Shown: positions 1-8,343 of the stretch, piece after piece
Position numbering within the stretch: position 1 is the first letter of the stretch
Layout: each line of letters starts with the position of its first letter
Origin: Nitrospirillum amazonense
GTDB lineage: Bacteria; Pseudomonadota; Alphaproteobacteria; Azospirillales; Azospirillaceae
Length of the DNA stretch: 64,000 nucleotides
Direction: 5' to 3'
Assembly: GCF_007828035.1 (NCBI RefSeq)
Contig: NZ_VITV01000004.1
Span: forward strand, 387,559 to 451,558
The notes under the pieces: generated by a model
The model's input: the letters and a program-made list of their open reading frames with translations, nothing else
The model's database searches: none
Told to the model about the DNA's origin: nothing
Made by a program: the position numbers and the translations under genes

Positions 1-1910
1 TGGTGGTGGACGCCATGTATTTCGACCTGCAGTCTTCCGACGGATGGGATGAGCGCCGCCTGGAGCTGGCCATGGACCAGCTGGGCCCCCTCATGGCCAA
101 CTTCCTGTATCCCAGGGGAACGGAACTGGACGCGCCGCTGGACGGCAGCACCCTGCCCGAGCCGCCGATGCCGGCCAGCTACACCCCCGCCATCAAGATG
201 GGCCAGGCGGCGCCGCGGCAGGACGGGGCCTCCGACAGCGAGGCCCCTGGCAGCGAGGCCCCTGACAGCGAGGCGATCCCCGGCAGCAACAACTGGGCGG
301 TCAGCGGGGCCCTGACCGGCACCGGCGCCGCCATGATGGCCAACGACATGCACCTGGGCCTGCGCACACCCAACACCTGGTACCGCGCCCGGCTGGTGGT
401 GAAGCCCGCTGGGTCGGACACGCCCACCCTGGACCTGGTCGGCGTCACCCTGCCCGGCAACCCGCTGCTGGTGGTGGGCAGCAACAGGCACGTGGCCTGG
501 GGCTACACCGACGCCTATGTCGACACCGGCGACGTGGTCATCCTGGAACCGGTGGACGGCGACCCCGACCGCTACAAGACACCGGACGGGCCGAAGACCC
601 TGGAAAAGCACCGGCAGGTACTGTGTCCCGCGCCGACCTGCCCCAGCATCACCATCGAGGACAGCGACTGGGGCCCGGTGATCGGCACCGACGCGCAGGG
701 TCGCAAGCTGGCCTATCGCTGGGTGGCCCATGACGTGGGGGCGGAGGTGATGACGGCGGGCGCCGCCCTGGAGCAGGCGGGGTCGGTGGAGGAGGCGGTG
801 TCTATCGCCCACCGCCTGCCCATTCCCAACGAGAACATGATGGTGGTCGACACCAAGGGCAACCTGGCCTGGACCGTGGTGGGCCTGGTGCCCCGCCGCT
901 TCGGCCACGACGGCACCCTGCCGACCAGCTGGGCCGACGGCAAGGCGGGCTGGAACGGTTATCTGTCCCCGGCGGAGGTGCCGGTCATCGTCAATCCCCA
1001 GAATGGCCGCCTGTGGACCGCCAACACCCGGGTGGTGGGCGGCGACGCGCTGGCCAAGCTGGGCTTCGGCGACTATGCCCTGGGCGGCCGAGCCGGCCAG
1101 ATCCGCGATGATCTGCTGGCCAAGGACGCCTTCACTGAAAAGGACCTGCTGGGCATCCAGCTGGATGACCGCGCACCCATGCTGGATTTCTGGCAGCGCC
1201 TGATGTTGCAAGCCCTGGGTGAACGGGCGAGCGACCAGGCGCTGGCCAACCTGGTGGCGCCGGTTGAAAGCTGGGGCGGCCGCGCCGCCATTCCCTCCGT
1301 GGGCTATCGCCTGGTGCGCACCTTCCGCAGCGCTCTGGTCGATCGGCTGTATCAGGCCTACACCGCCCCGATGGCGGGGCCCGCCGGCGATCACGCCAAT
1401 GACCTGGTCAGCCATCAGGCCGAAGGGCCGGCGCGCCGCCTGCTGACCGCCCGGCCCACCGGCCTGGTGCCCCCGGGCTACAAGAGCTGGGACGCCCTGA
1501 TCGACGCCGCGCTGAAGGACGTGCGCGAGCGTATCGCGCAGAATGGCGGCGACATCGCCCATTTCACCTGGGGCGACCGCAACCGCCTTGCCATCCGCCA
1601 CCCCATTTCGAACATCCAGCCGCTGCTCAGCCCCTATCTCGACCCGCCAGGGGAACCGGTGGCCGGCGACCTGTACCAGCCGCGCGTGACCGCCCCCAGC
1701 TTCGGCGCCTCTGAACGCCTGGTGGTGTCGCCGGGGCATGAGGACACGGGCCTGTTCCACATGCCCACGGGCCAGAGCGGCCACCCCCGTTCCCCCTATT
1801 ACAACAAGGGGCATGAGGACTGGGTGGAGGGCCGCGCGACGCCGCTGCTGCCGGGCCCGACCCGCTGGCGCATGACGCTCGAGCCAGCCAAGGGGGCACC
1901 AGCGCCCTGA
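1..1910 (+). CDS. penicillin acylase family protein, 3' part
   Basis: Ntn-hydrolase amidase of the penicillin/cephalosporin/AHL acylase family, normally exported and self-cleaved into alpha and beta chains. The window opens inside the gene; the open frame runs through base 1, so the signal peptide and most of the alpha chain are missing. The GSNNWAVSG motif near 280-310 marks the autoproteolysis site, whose Ser becomes the N-terminal nucleophile of the beta chain. It is followed by the family hallmarks ANDMHLGL and GSNRHVAWG. The alpha/beta linker contains a short repetitive stretch (DSEAPGSEAPDSEA). The substrate cannot be read from sequence: an aliphatic amide, an N-acylhomoserine lactone or a beta-lactam are all possible. 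Confidence 0.9.
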   Translation, partial: VVDAMYFDLQSSDGWDERRLELAMDQLGPLMANFLYPRGTELDAPLDGSTLPEPPMPASYTPAIKMGQAAPRQDGASDSEAPGSEAPDSEAIPGSNNWAVSGALTGTGAAMMANDMHLGLRTPNTWYRARLVVKPAGSDTPTLDLVGVTLPGNPLLVVGSNRHVAWGYTDAYVDTGDVVILEPVDGDPDRYKTPDGPKTLEKHRQVLCPAPTCPSITIEDSDWGPVIGTDAQGRKLAYRWVAHDVGAEVMTAGAALEQAGSVEEAVSIAHRLPIPNENMMVVDTKGNLAWTVVGLVPRRFGHDGTLPTSWADGKAGWNGYLSPAEVPVIVNPQNGRLWTANTRVVGGDALAKLGFGDYALGGRAGQIRDDLLAKDAFTEKDLLGIQLDDRAPMLDFWQRLMLQALGERASDQALANLVAPVESWGGRAAIPSVGYRLVRTFRSALVDRLYQAYTAPMAGPAGDHANDLVSHQAEGPARRLLTARPTGLVPPGYKSWDALIDAALKDVRERIAQNGGDIAHFTWGDRNRLAIRHPISNIQPLLSPYLDPPGEPVAGDLYQPRVTAPSFGASERLVVSPGHEDTGLFHMPTGQSGHPRSPYYNKGHEDWVEGRATPLLPGPTRWRMTLEPAKGAPAP

Positions 1911-1913
1911 TGT

Positions 1914-1975
1914 AAAATGCATGACGTCGCTGCTGTCAGTGCTGTCATGCAATCGGCAATTCCTGCCTGCATTTT
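1914..1975. repeat. nested inverted repeats after the acylase gene
   Basis: AAAATGCA (1914-1921) is mirrored by TGCATTTT (1968-1975), and TGCATGAC (1918-1925) is mirrored by GTCATGCA (1944-1951). The two pairings share TGCA and so exclude each other. This could be a terminator of the acylase gene or a regulatory hairpin pair. No long T tract follows. Confidence 0.4.
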
Positions 1976-2038
1976 GCAAGGAAGTCGGCAGGGTTTTCCA
2001 GCGTTGGCTCTTTTCAAATTTGCCGTTGACGCACTAAT

Positions 2039-2063
2039 GCATTGATTCTTCTGTGATCAATGC
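2039..2063. promoter_or_regulatory. inverted repeat upstream of the unknown gene, possible operator
   Basis: A perfect 7-bp inverted repeat, GCATTGA (2039-2045) and TCAATGC (2057-2063), with an 11-base spacer lies about 55 bases before the chosen start of the next gene, in a locally AT-richer stretch. The shape fits a dimeric regulator site; no regulator is assigned. Confidence 0.35.
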
Positions 2064-2117
2064 CTGGCCCGCCTTGTGCTTAGTCAACCCCGGCTTCATT
2101 TGCGGGGTGCCTGCATC

Positions 2118-3242
2118 ATGGATGGTGGCGTTGTTTCCGGCCTGAACTCGACCGACCCCATGTCCAGCGGCCTTGGGCTGGAGACGGAGGCGCACACCGG
2201 CTCCTTCGCCCGGGCGTACCAGGAGGCGCACGCCGCCGCCGGCATCCAGCGCCTGGCGGTGACGCCGGTGCTGGAGATGATGGACATGGCGGGCGACCCG
2301 GATGCACTGGACGCCTACCTGGCCCGCGCCCATGCCGACCTGCCCCTCAGCAGCGACAATGTCGACCGGCTGAAGGGCAACATGCACCTGGTTTTCCTGT
2401 TCCGTGACTTCCGCCGCCCCCTGGCCCGCGCCATGGAGCGGATGAAGGACACCGGCTCCGGCCCCTTCGCCGCGCTGCCCACGTGGATGAGCGCGCATCA
2501 TCGTTTCGGCCTGCTGCGCACCGCCGGCTGCCTGGGCCTGAACAAGGAACTGGACGACTGGATCGCCGATTTGGAGGCGCGCGGCGCACCCGAGGCCCCC
2601 ATCGCCTGCCCCTTCGGCCGCATGGCCCGCGCCGCCCGCCGCTTCTTCGCCGGATCCGCTCTGTACAAACGCGCCGACCATTCGGTGCTGAGCATCGCCA
2701 AGACCGGCAGCAACACCGCCCTGCACGTGTGCTGGAGCCTGGTGGAGGCCGCCTATTACCTGGGCGTGGACCTGCCGCCGGCGGAGTGGCGCGCCATGCT
2801 GTGGCGCTCGCGCAAGGAAATCGCCACCCTGGCCTCCGGCAGCCTGGGCATGATCGTCACCTTCCTGGAAGCGGCCCACCTGCATCCCCATGGCGACTCC
2901 GCCGTGAACCCCACCACGCATGAGGGGTCGCCCTTCCGCCTGGTGGGCGAGGGCGCGGACCGCCGCCTGGACCTGCGGCTGGACGGCATCACGCCCATGA
3001 CCACCGGCCACGACCGGCTGTTCACCGGCTGCCCGGCCTTCCATGTCGGCGGCATGATCGACACCTATCTCAGCTGGGTGCTGGACATCGCCCTGCACCA
3101 CGGTCTGAACCGCCAGCCGGCCGCCGCCCCTGTTCTCGGCAGCATGCTGGGCGCCACGGTTTCCCCGCTGGGTCAGGCCCCCCTGGGCGCCGGCCGCGCC
3201 ATGGTGCAGCAGGTGGCTGCGGGCCCGGCGCGCGACCCCTGA
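2118..3242 (+). CDS. hypothetical protein of unknown family (374 aa)
   Basis: I do not recognise this protein. Coding is supported by a long frame with strong GC codon bias and by its well-behaved composition. The ATG at 2118 is preferred over the upstream GTG at 2076 because the extra 14 residues look non-coding; an ATG at 2160 is also possible. There is no signal peptide and no obvious membrane segment. The N-terminal 100 residues look helical. Notable islands are a central KTGSNTALHVCWSLVEAAYY, a segment rich in His (AAHLHPHGD), and a C-terminal TTGHDRLFTGCPAFHVGGM with clustered His, Cys and Gly that might bind a metal or cofactor. It stands alone between the acylase and an rluA-type gene. 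Confidence 0.7.
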   Translation: MDGGVVSGLNSTDPMSSGLGLETEAHTGSFARAYQEAHAAAGIQRLAVTPVLEMMDMAGDPDALDAYLARAHADLPLSSDNVDRLKGNMHLVFLFRDFRRPLARAMERMKDTGSGPFAALPTWMSAHHRFGLLRTAGCLGLNKELDDWIADLEARGAPEAPIACPFGRMARAARRFFAGSALYKRADHSVLSIAKTGSNTALHVCWSLVEAAYYLGVDLPPAEWRAMLWRSRKEIATLASGSLGMIVTFLEAAHLHPHGDSAVNPTTHEGSPFRLVGEGADRRLDLRLDGITPMTTGHDRLFTGCPAFHVGGMIDTYLSWVLDIALHHGLNRQPAAAPVLGSMLGATVSPLGQAPLGAGRAMVQQVAAGPARDP

Positions 3243-3314
3243 CCTTGATCGGCGGGTCCTGACGGGGTAAGGCCTGGGGCGAGCGCCGCGCGCGCCCTGA
3301 AGGACCCTATCGCC

Positions 3315-4013
3315 ATGAAGCCAGAAGACATCCAGGCCCGCGTGCTGTACCGCGACGCGCTGATGCTGATCATCGACAAGCCGGCCGGCCTGCCCGTACA
3401 CGCCGGCCCCGGTGGCGGCGACAACCTGGAACGCCATTTCGACGCCCTGCGCTTCGGCTTGCCGCGCGCACCCACCCTGGCCCATCGCCTGGACCGCGAC
3501 ACCAGCGGCTGCCTGATCCTGGGCCGGCATCCCAAGGCGCTGCGCAAGCTGGGCAAGCTGTTCCAGGAGGGGCGCGTATCCAAGACCTATTGGGCGGTGG
3601 TGGCGGGGTCGCCCCCGGCGGAGGAGGGCCATATCGAGGCCAGCCTGTTCAAACGCACCAACAAGAACGGCTGGAAGATGGAGGTGGTGCCCGACGGCAC
3701 ACCAGACAGCCAGGCCAGCGTCACCGATTATCGGGTGCGCGGCCGCGCGGAGACGCCGGACGGCCCCATCACGTGGGTGGAGCTGTACCCCCGCACCGGC
3801 CGCACCCACCAGATCCGCGTGCACATGGCCCATGTCGGCTGTCCCCTGCTGGGCGACCCGGCCTATGGCGGGCCCGCCGGCCAGCCGCTGCATCTGCATT
3901 CCCGCGGAATCACACTGCCGCTTTACCCCAGCCGCGACCCGGTGGGTGCCGAGGCCCCCGTGCCGGCCCATCTGCGCGCGGCGCTGAAACGCTGCGGCTG
4001 GACGGGGGAGTAG
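3315..4013 (+). CDS. RluA family RNA pseudouridine synthase
   Basis: Isomerises uridine to pseudouridine in rRNA or tRNA. The 232 residues contain the family signature HRLDRDTSG at about 57-65, with catalytic Asp60, and the later RTGRTHQIRVHMAHVGCPLLGDPAYGG region split over the usual core motifs. There is no N-terminal S4 domain, so it resembles the short RluA/TruC-like members. The exact target base cannot be told. The start ATG follows a gene-free stretch of about 70 bases; the stop faces the next gene 4 bases away in convergent orientation. Confidence 0.93.
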   Translation: MKPEDIQARVLYRDALMLIIDKPAGLPVHAGPGGGDNLERHFDALRFGLPRAPTLAHRLDRDTSGCLILGRHPKALRKLGKLFQEGRVSKTYWAVVAGSPPAEEGHIEASLFKRTNKNGWKMEVVPDGTPDSQASVTDYRVRGRAETPDGPITWVELYPRTGRTHQIRVHMAHVGCPLLGDPAYGGPAGQPLHLHSRGITLPLYPSRDPVGAEAPVPAHLRAALKRCGWTGE

Positions 4014-4017
4014 AGCC

Positions 4018-4314
4018 TCACAGCCAAAGCGGATCGATGGGGAAACGGGTGCGGACGACCTTGCCTTCCGGCTGGGCCAGCATCCAGGTGCGCCACGCCT
4101 GGAAATAGGCGCCGGCGTAATGGGCGTCCAGGGCGGCCTGATCCTCGAACACCTCCCACACGTAATAGACGCCGGGTTCGTCCTTGGCCGCCGCGAAGTC
4201 GAAGCGGCGGCAGCCCGGCTCCAGCCGCGTCTGCTCGACATTGACCTGCTGCAGGGCAAGCGCCTGCGCCCGCAGTTCGGGGGCGATTTCCAGGCGGATC
4301 AGCTGGGCGATCAT
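4018..4314 (-). CDS. antibiotic biosynthesis monooxygenase (ABM) domain protein
   Basis: A 98-residue single-domain protein of the dimeric ferredoxin-like alpha/beta-barrel ABM/YgiN class. The typical pattern is present: an N-terminal strand (IAQLIRLEI), then EPGCRRFDF, YYVWEVFEDQAALDAHYAGAYF and a C-terminal strand. Members act as small cofactorless oxygenases on quinols or as heme-degrading enzymes; no substrate can be assigned here. It follows the DUF2269 gene by 21 bases on the same strand and may be in its transcript. Confidence 0.85.
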   Translation of the reverse strand: MIAQLIRLEIAPELRAQALALQQVNVEQTRLEPGCRRFDFAAAKDEPGVYYVWEVFEDQAALDAHYAGAYFQAWRTWMLAQPEGKVVRTRFPIDPLWL

Positions 4315-4335
4315 AACGGGGTCCTTTGAGCGGGA

Positions 4336-4806
4336 TCAGAAAGTGGGCTTGGTGACCATCAGCCAGATGATGCCCAGCATGGCGAAGAAGGCAGGAAAGC
4401 CGAAGACGAACCAGACCCGGAACAGGCGGAAGTACGCAGGCGGCAGGGGCTGGCCCGCGCGCGCCGCCACCCGCGCCAGATCGCGCAGGCAGATCTGTAT
4501 CCACACCACCGGCAGCCAGAAGGCGCCGGTGACGCCGTACAGGATCAGGCTGAGGCCGATCCAGCCGCTGAATATCGGGAATCCGGCCAGATGGGCCAGC
4601 GTGCCGCCGGTCAGCGGCTGCGCCACCACGGCGGATGCGGTGAAGATCGTGTCGGCCACCACCACGATCTGGGCGGTGTGGGCGACCAGGGCGGGGTCAC
4701 GCGTCCGGTGGGCCATCAGCATGAAGAAGGCGATGCCGGCGCCGGTGCCGAACAGTACGGCGGCGCCGATGATGTGGGCCACCTTCACCAGGGTGTAGAG
4801 ATCCAT
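4336..4806 (-). CDS. DUF2269 family integral membrane protein
   Basis: A 156-residue membrane protein with about four hydrophobic helices: VKVAHIIGAAVLFGTGAG, a TIFTASAVVAQPLTGG segment, a GWIGLSLILYGVTGAFWLPV helix and a C-terminal FVFGFPAFFAMLGIIWLMV helix. The pattern fits DUF2269. The ATG at 4806 overlaps the stop of the upstream SDR-DoxX gene (ATGA), showing translational coupling. The function is unknown; partnership with the DoxX-like fusion at the membrane is an inference from the overlap. Confidence 0.85.
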   Translation of the reverse strand: MDLYTLVKVAHIIGAAVLFGTGAGIAFFMLMAHRTRDPALVAHTAQIVVVADTIFTASAVVAQPLTGGTLAHLAGFPIFSGWIGLSLILYGVTGAFWLPVVWIQICLRDLARVAARAGQPLPPAYFRLFRVWFVFGFPAFFAMLGIIWLMVTKPTF

Positions 4807-6113
4807 CAGCGCTCGTCCAGCAGGGCCAGGGCGGCCAGCGCCAGCATCGCCGCCGGCAGGGTCTTGAGGAAGGGCCCCATGGGATCCAGCCACAGATCCG
4901 GCCGCCATAGCGTGCCCCCCAGCATGTACGCGCCCGACACCGCGACCATGCCCAGAAGGGCCGCCTTGGTCCGCCGACGGAAGACGACGCCCACGCCCAG
5001 GGCCAAGTCGATGGCCGATCCCAGCAGCACGAACAAGGTGGCGGGCGTCTGCGCCATACCCGCCCTTGTCAGAACGGCGGTGGCCTCCGGCACGCGGCAG
5101 AAGCCGACCACGCCTGAGAGAGCCCAAAAGAACGCCAGCATTGCCAGCATCGCTGGCTTCAGGAAATAACTTTTGGCGAACCAGCGCTCCTGCACGCCGG
5201 CCGGATAGGCCACCAGCATGTCCGCCAGCGACAGGGGCCTGATCGCCAATTCGCGTTCCATCGCCCGGCCGTCGCCAGCAATGCCGCCGCGCAGCTGGTC
5301 CAGGGTTGCAGTGCGCAAGGGGCTGCGCCAGCCGGCCCAGGCCAGGGCGTCGGCCCCCTTGGCGGCCAGCCGGGCGACGCCCGCAGGCACATGCCACAGG
5401 GGGACAGGCGGCAGGCCCAGCCAGCGGCGCAAGGAAAGCACCACACCGGCCAGGGTCACGGGCTCATCATGCACCAGATCGATGGAGCGGCCCGCCGCCG
5501 TGCCGGGCAGCACCGCCCTGGCCACTGCCAAGGCCACGTCGGTCGCGGCCACCACCTGCACGGTGGCATCGGCATGGACCACAGGCAGCACGCCGGGAAG
5601 GGCGGCCAGGCCGCGCAGCAGGGCGCTGCCGCCATAGGCCGCCGGCGCCAGGACCAGGCCGGGCCGCAGGATGATCCAATCCAGACCGCTGGCGCGCAGC
5701 AGCGTCTCGGTCGCCAGCTTGGTGTCGTTGAAGCGGTCGCCCTGGGCGCCCAGGCCACGATCGGCGGCCACCCCCGCTGCGGAAACGTGGACCAGGCGCC
5801 GTACGCCGGCCTGTACGCATGCCGCCACAAGGCGGCCAACCCCATCGCGGTGTACCGCCGCCAAGTCGTCGCGCGGGCCGTCCTGCAAGGCGCCGGCGCA
5901 GTTCACCACCGCCTGGACATCCGATAGCAGGGGGCGCCAGTCCTCCACCGCCGCCGTGGCCATGTCGAGACGGGCCCAGCGCACCTGAGGCAGCGATCGC
6001 GCCGCCGCCGCGACATCACGGCCAACGCCGGTGACGGCGTGCCCCTCGGCCAGCAGCCGCGCCACCACATAACCGCCGATCAGCCCATAAGCCCCGATGA
6101 CCAGGACGCGCAT
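4806..6113 (-). CDS. SDR oxidoreductase fused to a DoxX-like membrane domain
   Basis: About 435 residues. The N-terminal 290 residues form an atypical or extended SDR: a nucleotide-binding GAYGLIGG motif right at the start, then NCAGALQDG and HVSAAGVAADRG, as in NAD(P)-dependent epimerase/dehydratase-like proteins. After a linker, residues from about 310 hold four hydrophobic helices of DoxX type (AMLAMLAFFWALSGVVGF and following). The start could be the ATG at 6113 or 6119; 6113 places a GGGGGG run at normal SD distance. It is coupled to the DUF2269 gene downstream. The substrate is unknown; a quinone-linked membrane redox role is only an inference from DoxX. Confidence 0.88.
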   Translation of the reverse strand: MRVLVIGAYGLIGGYVVARLLAEGHAVTGVGRDVAAAARSLPQVRWARLDMATAAVEDWRPLLSDVQAVVNCAGALQDGPRDDLAAVHRDGVGRLVAACVQAGVRRLVHVSAAGVAADRGLGAQGDRFNDTKLATETLLRASGLDWIILRPGLVLAPAAYGGSALLRGLAALPGVLPVVHADATVQVVAATDVALAVARAVLPGTAAGRSIDLVHDEPVTLAGVVLSLRRWLGLPPVPLWHVPAGVARLAAKGADALAWAGWRSPLRTATLDQLRGGIAGDGRAMERELAIRPLSLADMLVAYPAGVQERWFAKSYFLKPAMLAMLAFFWALSGVVGFCRVPEATAVLTRAGMAQTPATLFVLLGSAIDLALGVGVVFRRRTKAALLGMVAVSGAYMLGGTLWRPDLWLDPMGPFLKTLPAAMLALAALALLDER

Positions 6114-6156
6114 CCCCATCCCCCCGACGATCCTGTCCCTAGAGGCCCGTCCCCTG

Positions 6157-6603
6157 TCAGAGGATGAACCGGTCCCGCTGTTCCGGGGCCGGAAGGTAGC
6201 AGACCTCCCGTTTGCCGAACCAGCGCAAGCGGTTGCGGGCGACGATCGCATACAGCGCGTCCCGCAGCGGCCGGGGCAGCAGCCGGGCGGCCGCCATCAG
6301 CGACCAGGGAAATCCCAGGAGTTCGAACACACGGATGGAGCTGTCGGACTTCACCCGCACCAGGCCGTCCTCAAGCACCAGGTTGGTCTGATAATCCACC
6401 GGATCCAGGCCGTAGTGCCGGTACAGGGCCGCGCCCAGTGGCGTCTGCGCCGCCATCAGGCGAAGGCGCCCGTCACGGTCATGGCGCATGACGAACTGGG
6501 CGAAGCCGGAGCAGAGGACGCAATGGCCGTCGAAAATGATGATGGGCCTGTCATCCGGAAACGCCGGCACCGAGGGATCATCACGATAGCTGTACGCGGC
6601 CAT
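6157..6603 (-). CDS. DCC family thiol-disulfide oxidoreductase-like protein
   Basis: A 148-residue DUF393 protein with the defining DGHCVLCSG motif at about residues 19-27, whose Cys pair gives the DxxCxxC (DCC) signature. It also has the usual C-terminal NRLRWFGKREVCYLPAPEQRDRF-type ending, here with an extra Cys. It is presumed to be a small redox protein with a thioredoxin-like fold; no partner is known. The ATG at 6603 is preferred over the upstream non-ATG frame. It lies 43 bases upstream of the SDR-DoxX gene on the same strand, so cotranscription is likely. Confidence 0.88.
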   Translation of the reverse strand: MAAYSYRDDPSVPAFPDDRPIIIFDGHCVLCSGFAQFVMRHDRDGRLRLMAAQTPLGAALYRHYGLDPVDYQTNLVLEDGLVRVKSDSSIRVFELLGFPWSLMAAARLLPRPLRDALYAIVARNRLRWFGKREVCYLPAPEQRDRFIL

Positions 6604-6646
6604 GGGTATCGTCCTGGCAGGCTGAATGCGCCACTTTAGCCGTCTA

Positions 6647-7024
6647 TTAGACCCCAAGCCAACGGAGCCCGCCCGGTAAATCATCCGCGGCGTAGTCGAC
6701 CTGCAGCACCCTGCGGTGGCGGGGCCGGACGGCGGCGGCGGAGGCGTGCAGGATCAAGGTAGCGTAAAGCCAGACATCGCCGGCCTCCGCCAGGCAGGCC
6801 ACCTCGCCGCAGCGGCGCACGACCCCCTCGACGTCGCCCGCCGCCACCCGGCCCAGGCGATGGGATCCCGGCGCTACCAGCAGGGGCGCGTTATGCGCGT
6901 CCACAGGGTCGAGATGGATGCGCAGGGTAACCATGCCGGCCAGCAGCTCAGCCGGCGGTGCCACATGGATCAAGCCGTCCTTCACGCTCCACGGGCCATA
7001 GCCGGGCACCTCCACCCGTGAAGG
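6647..7024 (-). pseudogene. truncated phytanoyl-CoA dioxygenase (PhyH) family gene
   Basis: The 122-residue frame matches the C-terminal half of bacterial PhyH-family Fe(II)/2-oxoglutarate oxygenases: EVPGYGPWSVKDG, APGSHRLGR, ILHASAAAVRPRHRRVLQ and a final DLPGGLRW. In intact relatives the segment just before EVPG carries WHQD with the Fe ligands; here that half is absent. Reading upstream from the GTG at 7015 gives only R-S-P before a TGA at 7025-7027, directly against the stop of the neighbouring sorbosone dehydrogenase gene. The distal His (LHAS) and Arg remain, but the HxD ligands are lost, so catalysis is not expected. It is most simply a remnant left by a 5' deletion. Confidence 0.75.
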
Positions 7025-7027
7025 TCA

Positions 7028-8293
7028 TCACGGCGTCTTGCTTCCCTTCGCCAGGCGCAGGAGGGTCCCGTTGTGATCCTCCGTCACCAGCACGCTGCCG
7101 TCGGGCAGGCGGGCCAGGGACACGGGCGTCCCCTGGGGGTGGTCGCCGGTGACGGCGTCCCATCCCCAAATTACGTCCGTGGGCGCGCCCGTGGGACGGC
7201 CCTGGGCATCGACGGGCAGGGCCACCACGCGATGGCCGGTATCGCGATAGCCGTGCAGGGTCATCAGCAGGGTGCCGGCTAGGCCGGGCAGCGGGCCGTC
7301 GGTATAAGGCAACAGGCTCAAGGGTGCCGCATGGGGCGGCAGCAGCAGGGTGGGCGCCTGCTTGGCCTTGCAGTCCGCATCCTTGTAACGGCTGCGATAT
7401 TCCGGGCTGGGCACGCCCTGGTCATAGCAATAAGGCCAACCGTAATCGGCGCCCTGCTTGAGGATCAGGTACAGGTCGTGCGGCGCATCCTCGTCCGCCA
7501 GGGCCGGGTCGGCGTCGGAGATGTTGTCGCGGGCGTTGGTGGCGGTCACCACCTGGTTGCCCGCCAGCACCGCCAGCGCCACGGCGTTGCGCAGGCCCCG
7601 GGCATAAGGCTGCAGACCGGCGACGTTCACGGGTGTCGCACCGGGCGTCACATGCAGGATGACGCCCCGGGGCGTAGCGCCCACGGTTTCAGGGCAGGGG
7701 ACGTCGGCGCGGGGTGGCGTGTCATCGCCCTTCTTGCCGCCCGGGGTTTCGCAATGGTCGGTGCCGGAGCCCACGTTGATGAACAGCGACCCGTCCGGCA
7801 CCACCGCCAGCGCCGCCAGGGGGTGCAGCCCTTCCTTGGGCAGGCCCGTGATCACGTCGCGCACGCTGGCCGCCACGTCGGCGGCATTGGGATCCAGGCT
7901 GACGATGCGGCCCAGCACGCTCATGTACAGGCGCCCATCCGGGGCCGGCGCCAATGCGTGCGGCTCATCCAGGCCGGTCAACAGCACCTCGGGCGCCGCC
8001 CGGCCGCCATCCTTCAGGCGCAGCAGCCGGCCATGGTCGTGGCGCCAGCCGCCGCCCAGGTCGACGACATAGACATCGGTGCCCAGCACCGCCACGCCCC
8101 GGGCGAAGCCCAGCTGGCTGGCCACCAGACCCACGCACAGGCCCGGCGCCGTCTTCAGGTTCACCGCCGGGAAGCCATCGCATTGGCCTTGGGTGGTATA
8201 GCCTATACGCACCCGGGCCGCGGCCGGCAGGGATGCCACCAGCAGGGCCAGGCCCAACAGTCGGCCAAGCTTGCGGATACGCCCGATGGGCAT
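7028..8293 (-). CDS. exported sorbosone/glucose dehydrogenase-like beta-propeller protein
   Basis: 421 residues with an N-terminal signal peptide (GLALLVASLPAAARV, cleavage near residue 26). The rest looks like the PQQ-dependent aldose sugar dehydrogenase/sorbosone dehydrogenase propeller: repeats such as FARGVAVLGTDVYVVDLGGG and LDEPHALAPAPDGRLYMSV, YARGLRNAVALAV, GADYGWPYCYDQG and an ending VLVTEDHNGTLLRL. A periplasmic oxidation of a sugar or alcohol is expected from the family; whether it binds PQQ cannot be read. The gene ends directly at the phyH remnant, so a deletion joint may lie at its 3' border. Confidence 0.85.
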   Translation of the reverse strand: MPIGRIRKLGRLLGLALLVASLPAAARVRIGYTTQGQCDGFPAVNLKTAPGLCVGLVASQLGFARGVAVLGTDVYVVDLGGGWRHDHGRLLRLKDGGRAAPEVLLTGLDEPHALAPAPDGRLYMSVLGRIVSLDPNAADVAASVRDVITGLPKEGLHPLAALAVVPDGSLFINVGSGTDHCETPGGKKGDDTPPRADVPCPETVGATPRGVILHVTPGATPVNVAGLQPYARGLRNAVALAVLAGNQVVTATNARDNISDADPALADEDAPHDLYLILKQGADYGWPYCYDQGVPSPEYRSRYKDADCKAKQAPTLLLPPHAAPLSLLPYTDGPLPGLAGTLLMTLHGYRDTGHRVVALPVDAQGRPTGAPTDVIWGWDAVTGDHPQGTPVSLARLPDGSVLVTEDHNGTLLRLAKGSKTP

Positions 8294-8343
8294 CGCGCCC
8301 TCCCCCCTTGTGATCTATCCGCAGAGACTATAGGCGGGCGGGA

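Noticed and set aside
2034-4259. 741-codon minus-strand frame opposite the unknown gene and the pseudouridine synthase
   Set aside because: Low-complexity Ala/Gly/His/Gln composition and overlap with a certain RluA gene mark it as a shadow frame.
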